From: Aradus depressus
Lineage: Eukaryota > Arthropoda > Insecta > Hemiptera > Aradidae
Assembly: GCA_963662175.1 (NCBI GenBank)
Contig: OY759215.1
Coordinates: 60,063,251-60,127,250 of the forward strand
DNA length: 64,000 bases
Reading direction: 5' to 3'
In this document: positions 11,601 to 23,600 of the stretch, in pieces
How positions within the stretch are numbered: position 1 is the first letter of the stretch
Layout of the letters: every line of letters starts with the position of its first letter
Translations under genes and position numbers: made by a program
Notes under the pieces: generated by a model
Seen by the model: only the letters and a program-made list of their open reading frames with translations
What the model was told of the DNA's origin: nothing
Databases searched by the model: none

Positions 11601-14600
11601 GCTTTGTCCTCACACATACTTTTATAATGCAATGCTTTTATTAATCCTTGACAATAAATAGCTGGAAATGAAAGAAAATTAAGAAAGAAGTTGGTACCTG
11701 TTAAATAGAGGAGCGCAGAAGTTCCAGTATTAAGAAATATTTAACAAACACTGGAGGAAAATAAACAAGATTAGATAAGGAAAAAGGAAGGATTATGCAA
11801 GTAAAAACGAAGAAGTTGTTCAACATTATATTGTCTAATTCCACAAAAATATGAAATACTATGTATAGTGTACCGAGTTTCGGCTTACACCACTCTGAGC
11901 AAAATGTAAAAGTTTGTGCTAAAGAAGTGGTAAGCGGAAAGCGGTACACCACACCTTCTAACTGCTTTGTCTTAGAGCCCAAATTAGAAACTTAATTCAA
12001 GAGTTCACTTAATCTCAATGATAAATCAATTTCCCTTGTTAATTTTCCATTCATTAAGATCTGTGCATTTCATTTCCAGACTAAATACGACGACCTCTTG
12101 TAACGCTAACTGTTCGTGTGACTACGTCAAATACTCGCCCGTCTGTGCTTATGGCAAATCCTACATCTCCCCCTGTCATGCTGGCTGTAAAGGAATACAG
12201 ATTTTACCAAATCGAACCAAGGTAAGCAGGTGCAGTTAAGTGAAATTTCATGAAGTAAAACCTACTTTTCCATTGTATCATATAACAAGGAGTACCACCC
12301 AATGTTAGTTATTAATCAATTAAAAATATGTCAGAAAAGTAAGATTAGGTTACACAATGAAGGGTTCCATACGTCAAAAATGCGTAGTCATCTTTATATC
12401 GTCGGGTAGATATAAATTTGCAAAATGTTTTTTTTTTGAGATTTTCAGCACAAGTGGTGCCCGTGAGATGTTCAATGTCCTACGAATTTATCTTTAATAT
12501 ATTTCAAGATTGATACATTTCACTTTTACGAATCTGCTTTCTTATCTACATCGGAGTGAATCTGAAGTTCGATAGTAATCCGCAGATTTAGGCGTAAAAT
12601 CTATAAAATCTCCGGAGCTATGTCTCGGTTTTCGTTAGGGAGCACGCCAGTAGGGTTCAGGGGTAGCCTCACTACGTAACTGCCTTCCTTTTCGAAATGA
12701 ATGTGTTGATTTCCTAAATTTAATTCTCAATTTCAATTGTGTGGAATAAAATTGAGAATTAAATTTAGGAAAAGGGAGGGATTTTTTTCGATATCTTGTT
12801 CCCCTTGGAAAAAAGAGTGTCCAGATTATACCTCCCAATACTAGGTTTGTGAGTGAATTGAGTAATGTCCGTGATAAGGTATGTACCCCATCAGATAAAA
12901 CTACTCTTTTGTCATTCTCCGGTGATAAGGCTTTTTTATTTATTCGAACACTAAACAGCTCATGTTTCTTAGATTGGATCATTTTCATTTCGAACGACAC
13001 AATTTCTAAATCACCAATGATAGTTTTCTTAGGTTTGAAGTCAATTGACGAGGGCGCCGGTAGCTCAGTGGTATGCGTGCTTGACTTCTGAGCTCAAGTT
13101 CGTGGGTTCGTAGCCCGACCGAGGCCCTTAGTTTATTTTATCTGGGAGGTAAAATAAACTTAAGCACGCCGTCCTTCGGATGGGACGTTAAGCGATGGTC
13201 CCGAGCCTGTACAATGTCAGGTACTCGTTAAAGACCCCTACCCTAAATGAATAAAAATTTAGGGTAGGCAAAATTTAGGACTCCCACAGTAGAGTCGGGC
13301 TCATGTCCACCAGAGTGACGAAAGAGCACTCTGGTAGTAGGCGATATGACCTCGTAGTTAAAGCCCGGGCATGAGTCATAAAACCTAAACCTAAAACCTA
13401 AGTCAATTGACATAGGCGTTATGGTGAACGGTTTGAGATGTGGCTGAGGTGCATGATTCCTTTGGATATCTCGGATATTCAGACCATCAACCCCAATTTG
13501 TAGCGATTTTATTCAATTTATCTGAATAAAAAAAAACCTAAATTGATTCCCTAACGTTTATCGTGATTTATAGTGTTTCATGAGTGTATATACAGATTTG
13601 GCGCCAAGTGCCACGTGAAATTAATTTATTTTTGTTCGAAATTTTTAGTTCAGTTAATGTTTTAAAAATTATCAGTAACTTCTCACCTTGTATGATCTTT
13701 ATGAATATATTAATACTTTAAATAGATTTCAATTGAATTCAATGGATTTTTTCTAGCCTTTTTGTAGACAACAACAGCTGTTTTTGTACAAAATTCTTTT
13801 TACTATGTGTTCTTTGTATGTTGAAGAATATTTTTATCGAAAAAAAGTCGAAGTTGGTACGTTAGAACACTGAAAAAAAAAGGCTCAAAAAAAGTGGTGT
13901 CCGATGGTAAACCGAAAAGGGCTTCGCCCGGATTTTTACATTTGAAATAGAAAAATTCTATTTTGCGCAAGAATTTTGTCTCTCAATTGATTTCAATGGG
14001 GATTTCGTTTTTCGGTGATTATTCCTCCGTGGTATGTTCGATTTCAGATTTTTTTTAGTAGTAAACCATCGTCACCGTGTCCACTACCACCATCGTGGCA
14101 AATTTCAATGTGATCGTAAAGGGGTTTATGAGGAGACGAGTACAACGAAATGAGTCGCCTAAGAAAGAGCTTCGTAAACTCAGCTCAATAATATAAATGA
14201 ATATATTGTGATATATCGCATATCACAGAACGATTGATAATTATAGTTATGAGAGCGACCACGAGAAGCGCACTAGTGGAAGATACATAAAGTGGAGGGG
14301 ATGGAAATTCAAGGGTTCCTCGCTGAAGTGCGGTATGAGTTAGTCGGTCCTCGTTCAGCTACGAGAAAGGAGTCCTAGTTGAGCTACTAGAGGAGGTAGT
14401 CATTCCGAGTTCAGCTGTTGAGCTGAACAGTTATTCAGAGTTGAGCTATTGAGGGAGAAGACATTCCTGGCTGAACTGTGGGAAGAAGGAGACTCCTGTT
14501 TGACCGGACGTAGGAGACCGAAGACTCTCATTTTGCTGCTAGAGGGAAATCATCCCTGCTGCCTACTTCAAAGGGACTGGAAGTTCCTCAATCGTCGTGA

Positions 14601-17600
14601 ATTCTGGAGGAGAGACCACCGGCTTGAGTGTGGTTAGAAAAAGAAGACTTACAAGGTAACGGAATCATTTATTTTACATTTTTCTCCGACATCGAGACGA
14701 ATGGCTGGCTGATCATCAATAGACACCTTCATGTTGCGGGAGTTACCAGAACATTTAAGTCTATATAATTTATTTCATGTTTTATAGATATTTTATTCCA
14801 GATGTGCGATTATGGAGGGACGCCTCACTAATATATGTCAATAATTGTGTTAATAAATGTATGTTGTCTTATAAATTGTTCTCTAAATTCTCTACAGCCT
14901 AGTTCACCTTCTGAGTACGCATGTTAACCCCAAAAGTAAAATCATTTTCATAGTAATTAATAAAAGTTTAAAGACCCTAAGAGAGATCATCACAATTTAT
15001 GGTAGTTGCGCCGGGTATAGCTTCAATCTATTATATGAGGCAAAGATCATCTCAATTTATGGTGTAGGATGCCGGGTATATCACAATATATTTAATCATA
15101 AAATAATTTACTAATTATGTAAAAGAGTTTACGTACCTATTTATAATAATGAAAAAATTTAATAAATATCTTCCAAACATTTTTTTAATAATAATTATTC
15201 AATTATTGATGAACTAGGTAATAAAAAAAATTAATAAACATCATTCTCTGAGTTAAGCTCCTAAATTTTAAATAAATAACTCCAGTCAGAAAATTGATTT
15301 TACGTTACTCTGTACCAGGGTCGTTCTTTGTCAAAACGGCCAAGAAAAATTCGACCACCGTCAAATAAATTTATATGAACATTTCTGGATTCAGTATAAT
15401 AAAATAAGCTGAAATTTTTTTTCTTCCTAATTTTTTCGGAACATCTTTGTCAGTATAGTAACAAAAAATATGTTTGTCGTTTTTAAGTAATTTTAGGCAT
15501 TGTTAACTTAAATAATTAATTACTATCGGTGATTTCTTAAAGTTTGGAGTTTTTTTATATACACATTATGTACTAAGGTCAGACAATTTAAAAATTGCAT
15601 ACACAAACATTTTCAAGGTCACCGTAAGGTCATAATCGACAAAACTTGTAAAACATCTTAAAAAATTAATTCTGAAAAAACATCATCGATTTTCGGTTTA
15701 AAAAGTGGAAAGTGTTCGTAGATACTTGTTCTACATATATGTGTGTAATTTTTCGTCCTGGGTATGTTGAAATTTTCAGTTATATGAATGTTTTTATGAA
15801 AGAGTGTTATTATAAAATCATTGATATTTTCTACAAAATAACAATATAATAACAATACTTATATTGTTAAAAATGTTATTTTTTTCTACTTTTTAAAGCG
15901 CGATGAATTTAAAATTCAAAATTTCTATCTTCAGTATATTGTTACCTACAGGAACGTCGATAAGGCATTTTTAACGACAATGTGTACGACGTGATTGTTT
16001 TGAATGCCTTTTACCAAATTGTTAAAATCATGGCTTCTGATAGAAAATGTTCATTTTCAAATTCTCAAATTACCTGTTCAGAAGAAGATGAATATAAAGT
16101 CGCAAGTGATTTTACTGAGAGACAATTGTGTTTGATGCGAAAACGATCGAATGTAGATGAGGTGATCGAAACTGTTTGTTCGAATCATGAAAAAATGTTT
16201 TTCAAATGTTATTTGCTCAAACAAGTAAACTGCTGAGATCCAACAAAAATGCACGCATTGAAAGTGAAAAGTGATCTTCGACAAATTAGTTTAGAGCTCG
16301 AATTGGAGTAACGGCCAAAAATATCCTAATGTTTTTGAAGGAAACAAACTCTGTGGAAATTGTTTTAAAAAACTCAGATCCGTCATGACTCATGAAACGA
16401 ACGTGAGTATGTATTTTATTTTTTTTTCAATTTGAATAATTACAGCGCTTGTTGGCATTATTATAAATGAATTGCATATTTTATGTTGAACAAGTTTCAA
16501 GTCAAACGTCACAACTATCTCTCGAATCTGGTCTAAATTCTCAACTCTCTCTTGAATCGGGCGAATTATCACAATTACTTCAATCTGATGACAATTACCT
16601 ATTGCACTCCACCGGAATTAACGTTAGAAAAAATAAATGAAAGTTTGGAATTGCTTAGCATCAGACCAGTACGAAAACCGATTTGAAATCGTTCAGAAGA
16701 GACAAACTCAATGAAATCAACTCGACGAACGAAACAGCTTTTAACAAAATCCTTGATATTAATGAAATTGCGGAGCCTGTAGTTGAAGTTATTTCTTTTC
16801 AGCTTTTTCATAATTATAAAATTTCAATCTTGATGGTTATCAATTATTATGGTTATCAAAAAAGATATAATTTTTTAAAATTTATAGTCGTCAACAAGGA
16901 CATAGATTTTAAAGCCGTCGGCGAAGAAATGTTCTTTCAGTTGAAAGGAAAGTTCAAAAAAGCCACGTCAACAGTCAAAGTTACTATTTTGTCAATTTTA
17001 CCACCTAGTTGGCATGTGGCAAAAATTCAAAGAGAATTCGAAACATCAAAATACCTTGCTACAAAAGTAAAAGAGTTCGAGAACATGGAATTTTATGCAA
17101 ACCTGAACCGAAACTGGGTCTTCAAATTTCCCAAGAAGTTGTGGACAAAGTCAATTCTTTTTATTCAGATCCACATAACAGTCGGAAAATGCCTGGCAAA
17201 AAGGATTACGTTAGTGTCGTGGAGGCTGGAACACGTGTACCCAAACAAAAACGGCTTATTCTTGGCAACCTCAAGGAATTACGTGCCAGTTTTAAGGAAA
17301 CTTTTCCGGAATTCAAGGTGTCGTTCTCTAAGTTTGCAAGTCTAAGACCAAAAGAGTGTGTATTAGCGGGATCATCTCCAATGATCAACATCGAAAATTT
17401 CAACATACCCAGGACGAAAAATTACACACATATAGACCAAGTATCTCCGAACACTTTCCACTTTATACGATTTTAAATCGATGATGGTGTTTTTTCAGAA
17501 TTAATTTTTAAAGATTTTTTACAAGTTTTGTCGATTATGACCTTACGGTGACCTTGAAAATTTTTGTGTATGCAATTTTTGTATTGTCTGACCTTAGTAC

Positions 17601-20600
17601 ATAATGTTTAAATAAACAAAACTCAAAACTCTAAGAAATTACCGATAGTAATTAATTATTTAAGTTAACAATGCCTACAATTACTTAAAAACGACAAACA
17701 TATTTTTTGTTACTATACTGACAAAAATTAAATTAGAAACATTTTTTTTTCGGGTTATTTTATCATACTGAATCTAAAAATGTTCATATACATTTATTTG
17801 ACGGTGGTCGAATTTTTCTTGGCCGTTTTGACAAAGAATGACCCATCAATAAATAATAAAAAAAATGGATGCCACCTAAAAAAAAGCGGAGTGTCATATT
17901 AATTCTATATTTATATTGAGTACAAAGGAAAAAAATATTTTAAAAAAGTTGAGCCGTTTAGCCAAAATACCTTTAATACTTTCGCTGCTACTAGTGGTGC
18001 CATCTGTTGAATTAAATTCATAATAAAATACGGGACATTTAATCTTAATAAACTTTTTTCATTTCACAATTTTACTAAATCCATGGACACCTCAAAAAAA
18101 AAAAAAAAAATTGAACACACAACACAAATGAAAGGTGCTTCCTAGGCATCGTCTTCGGACTTGACTCGCATGTTCACCCTTTTTCTGTCCATTATGGTGG
18201 CTCTTTTGTTTCTCTGTCTTACTTATAAATCAGTGATTACCCCCAATCAGTCTTACTTATAAATCAGTGATTACCCCCAATCAGTCTTACTTATAAATCA
18301 GTGATTACCCCCAATCAGTCTTACTTATAAATCAGTGATTACCCCCAATCAGTCTTACTTATAAATCAGTGATTACCCCCAATCAGTCTTACTTATAAAT
18401 CAGTGATTACCCCCAATCAGTCTTACTTATAAAACAAAATTTTTAACTTTCTCTGTCGTTTTCTTCCTTCTTCTTGTTCCTCTTCGTCTTTATAAATTTC
18501 CATGTCCTTTGTTTTTTGCTAAAACACTTTATACTGCTTACACTAAAACGCTATACTTTATTAAATTTTCTTCCTTCCATATGTATTATCTTCTCGATTT
18601 CCTTATGTTATGAGTTTTTAATTATTGTATAGTTTTGTTCTTTGTTAAGCCTTTTTAAGTTTATTTCGACATTTTCATTTATGGCATTTTAGTATTTTCT
18701 AATTGTTTCATAATATTATTTCGACCCTTGTAATTTGGTTAATACTATTTCATTTATCTAAAAAGTTAACATTATCCAATTTGCTTCTTATCATCACCAT
18801 GGTGACATTTGTTTACGTTACAATAGATGCTTTTTCAATCCCCTTTATACATTTTTATCTTTATCCATGACATACATGGTTTTAGCCCAACGAATTGGTC
18901 TCATCTTTATATTTTCCTAGGATTTTTTTTATTTATAACTGAATAGCAGGGATGATCCGGGGTGAAATCAGAAGTTTCAAAATAATTCTCCATCGCGTTC
19001 ACGTCTTTGTACCAGTCTAATCCATTAATTAGATAAACTAAACTATCGATATCAGTATACATTAATTTAAGAGTTCCGGAGTTATATTTGTTCATAGGGC
19101 GTTGAAAGGGAGGGGACGACGTCATAGGAGAGGGGGAAGAGTTAATATTAAAAACAAAATCATGGTTGTGATGAGAAAAGTGGGTGACGAGGTGGGAGGG
19201 AGGACGCCCGCCATCATGGTCACTAGCCCTTCCTAAAAACCCGCTTTTCCCCCTACTCCTGTGAACAGTTCACCGCAATATAAACATAACCTTGGATAGG
19301 TTCAAGAAATGATAAAGACCATTTGTAAAAGCCATGATCGGGCGACTATTATGGCTTCTACAGTATAACGGGGTCGCCCAATTACAATACTTCCTTATTA
19401 TAGGCCTAAGAAAGTAAGAAGTTAGAACCATTATTGATGGGTAGGCTGCGTTTTTATTGTACTACCAGGAATTAAGACTAGCCGCCCTGGGGAACAGACG
19501 CTGGAGCAGGAATGACGCTTCCATCTAGGTGGACAGACACTTACCTCCCGAGAACGCTCGCCTGCTCGAAAGGCCTTTGGCACTCTTCTCGGCCCCCTCC
19601 AAGGCAGGGACTAACCGAGTGAGGTACTGCGAGCCAAACACCCAGCAGCAGGTTATTATTATTATTAATTATGACATTAAATTATTTTATGATTTGTTCT
19701 CTCTTAGATCTACACGGACTGTGATTGTGTGAACGAGCTGAGTGAGAAGGGCCTGTCTCTGCCCAAGATAGTTGCCTCAGGCCCCTGCCCCGTCGACTGC
19801 ACCACCAAGTTCTACATGTTCCTCGCTGTCGTCTGTATACTGAAGTTTTCTGGAGCTACTGGAAGAGCATCCAATTTTCTCGTATCTGTCAGGTACATAG
19901 TATTTACTTTATACTAGCAGTTATTATCCGGCGTTGACCGGAGAACTTTGAATTTTTCTCATAATAAGGAGCTTACCGTTCTTCGGCATATACCAACTGA
20001 GATGCCCAATTTTGTTTAACGCCTACTAGTAGGGGGCCCATTGTTGCTCGGTATATAATATATATGGCGGGCTAGTGTTTTACAGCTAGGGACCTAAGCA
20101 TCCAATGCTCTTATCCCTTCCCTGGATGCGCTGGGCTTGCACCTTACTGCTTGCATGTGATCCCCAGGTGCACTCCACTCGCGGAAGGTCCTCGAAGACG
20201 GTATCTAGTGACGGTGGAAGCACCAGCTGATGTCCCTCCCTCTGCCCATAGTCATAAGTAGTCTTAACGAAACGTAATTATATATTTTTATTTTCCAACC
20301 CCGCACGCTTTCATTCCTCACAAAACCAAACTATAAATATATTTTTCTAACAATGAAGATATAGAAGTGTATAGGCGCAATCAGTTATTTTAATTTTTTT
20401 TTTTTTTAATAACAGTTTTTTCCTTTGTTTTGTGAAGGTGTGTGGAGGACAAAGACAAGCCCGTTGCAATGGGGTTCGGTCTTATGTTGATGAGTATGTT
20501 CGCCTTCATACCTTCACCCATCTTCTTTGGGTACATAATTGGTAAGTTTGGCTTTCTAAATGACTCAGATAACTAACATATTTGTATAATATAATGACTG

Positions 20601-23600
20601 ATGTAGAAAAGTTATGAAATTTCCTATTTTCACGCCATGATGTTACATCGGTATTTCGGTAAGAAGAAAAATATTTCAAATTACACGAGATCAATAATCA
20701 ACTGGTTACAAGTCAAAGCACTAGAAGATGCCTGGAAGATAATAAAATGTCTTTGTTAGATTGTTACATATGTAATGTATAGAGAACAAGATAAGGGCGA
20801 CACCTGTTGATTTTCAATCAAATCGGCCAAAGGGAAGGAGGAGTGTTGCAAATAACATAGCAACGTATTTGTTGTTTTTCTATGTATACAATTTTTTTTT
20901 TTTTTTCATACTTTGTAAAAACTGTTTAGGTCGCCGGTAGCGTGCTTCGTAATGAGCTGAAGATAGCTGATTCGAAACCCGGCCGAGGCCCTTAGTTTTT
21001 TTTAGTTAGTTATTATGCCTGGCTTTAACTACGAGGTCATATCGCCTACTACCAGAGAGCTCTTTCGTCACTCTGGTGGATAAGAGTTCGACTCTACTGT
21101 GGGAGTCCTAAATTTTGCCTACCGTAAATTTTTATTCACCTAGGGTAGGGGTATTTAACGAGTACCTGACATCGTATAGGCTCGAGACCATCGCTTAACG
21201 TCCCATCCGAAGGACGGCGTGCTTAAGTTTATTTTACCTCCCAGATAAAAAAACTAAGGGCCTCGGCCGGGTTATGAATTCGTCACATATTGATTATCAT
21301 AAAGTCTATAAACCTGACCTTCCTTAATTCCGAGCTCTCTTGACGCACGACAGGGTGATGTGATGTCCAACAACAAGGGGCACCCAAAGAAAAGAGAGAG
21401 AAAGAAAAAAAGGAAGACTATGAATGTTTGGTCAACCTCTAAAAATATGTAGCATCGATGCTGTTTATTTATATTAATTTAGTTTATTGTTGAGATCGAT
21501 CAAAGGTATTGATAATATATGTATAAAAAAGGATTATTGAATATTGGAAACTATACAGCTTTTGAGTTATAAGTTCATTTTGTTTTATGTAATTGAGTGA
21601 AGATTAGGTGAGCGAAGGCAGGCTACAAAAGTATATCCTAGTACATAAGTAACTTTCTCTCAATTGAGTGATCCCTATCTCTAAGCATTTTCACTGATTT
21701 GGGGTAATCACTGATTTATCGTATAACTGGGTAGGTATCAAAACATTTTCAGAAATTTAATTTGAAGGGTTGTTTAATGCCCCCTCAATCATCAATTTGG
21801 TGTGTTACTTATTAACTATTGGTTTTTCACAGATACTACTTGTCTGGTGTGGGGTAAGACATGCTCTGGGACGGGAAACTGTTGGCTCTATAATGGCGAG
21901 GCTCTTCGGTATATTCTCAACTTTACTGCCACAGGTACGTTGTCAATTATAAGTACGAAAAAAAAAACAAGTGAAAAATTGTATTTGCTATTTGTTTTGT
22001 TTAGTATGTTGTATTTTCTACTTTCTTAGAACTACAGTATAAGGAAGTATTGTAACTGTACTAAAATACCCATAGTATAAGGAAGTATTGTAATTGTACT
22101 AAAATACCCATAGTATAAGGAAGTATTGTAATTGTACTAAAATACCCATAGTATAAGGAAGTATTGTAATTGTACTAAAATACCCATAGTATAAGGAAGT
22201 ATTGTAATTGTACTAAAATACCCATAGTATAAGGAAGTATTGTAACTGTACTAAAATACCCATAGTATAAGGAAGTATTGTAATTGTGCTAAAATCGGAG
22301 GTTCGAGTTTTGAACTGAGAACACGTTTTGACCATTTTCGCGATGTTGTCTGTCCGTGAGTGTTTGATTGGAACTTTGTGAGCGCTCCAATCCAAAAACG
22401 ATTGTAGCTATGAACTTGAATTTGAAATGAAAATGTGCCATGTGCCAACTTAGATCTCATTAGATTTTGGCCATCACACGAAAATTAGAGAGCCCTTTAC
22501 AAGATACCGCTTATATTTATGACGTAATCAAAAAACTTCATAAATGATGTAGAGTACACTAAATGGCACATTTTATATTACATTGATTTTCCACGGCCGG
22601 CCATTTTGGCCCAGTTTGCGAGATACTTACCGAAAACCGTTGTTAGATATTCTGACTCATGCCCGGGCTTTTAATTACGAGGTCATATTTCCTACTACCA
22701 GAGCGCACTTTCGTCGCTCAGATGGGCATGAAACCGACTACTGTGGGAGTCCTAAATGTTGCCTACCCAGGTTTACTTACCTGGGATAGGGAGGGGTCTT
22801 TCACGGGTATGTGACATAGCACAGGCTCGAAACAATCGCTTAATGTCCCATCCGAAGGACGGCGTGCTTAATTTTTTTACATCCTAAATAAAAACTCAAG
22901 GACTCCGGCCGGGTTTTGAATCCGCGTTCTTGAGCTCAGTAGGCTAGCACACTATTTCTGAGCTGCCGGTGCCCTTAAAAACCGTTGTGAAATGTCGTTT
23001 TGAAGCCCTTTTTTAGACATTTACTCGATTCACGCAAAAACTGTTATTCTTAACCTAAAATTATTCCTAATGTTTCAAAAACGTTTCTAATTAAATTTCC
23101 AACCGCTTATTCGTATTCAGATTGGGGATAGAACCAATACGACTAAAGTTATAGCGTCCCAAAGAATGTTAAATAAACTACGAAATATACATACAATTTC
23201 CAAGTTATTATAACGAATAGCAACAAATTTTTAAATATGTTTATATTATTGGTAGTGTTTTATTAAAAAGAATATAAAAAAAGTGACCATTACAGGACTT
23301 TCATATACCAAGTACTTTTGTATAGATCTAAAATTCATTTCATACTGACATTACTGGGTGTAGGAAAGTTTCACTCAAAATGACGCAGTTGAATGATACA
23401 AAGAAAACTGCTGAGGCACATTACTTTCATATATCCAGTAATACCAGTGAAGTGCAGGAAGGGAGAGTGATCTGTACAAAAGAGGTTGGTACAAGAAAGT
23501 CCTGTAATCGCCCTCATATTTTTTATATATATTGTAAAAAATTATATCAATAATATATCCATGGATATTGAATATAAAACAAAACTTATATAATTTCATG

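Noticed and set aside
12560..12660. Similarity of 12570-12610 and 27195-27225 (cgaagatttaggtagaaaat-like)
   Set aside because: Shared stretch is short and AT-rich; not enough to call a repeat family.
13050..13125. tRNA gene
   Set aside because: A and B boxes are present but the sequence cannot form a full cloverleaf, and it continues into a 270-bp body flanked by a target duplication; it is a SINE head.
18216..18434. CRISPR-like array
   Set aside because: Units are directly contiguous with no variable spacers, and the genome is eukaryotic.
22036..22294. CRISPR-like array or coding repeat
   Set aside because: Head-to-tail 38-bp satellite without spacers; open frames through it are by-products of the repetition.
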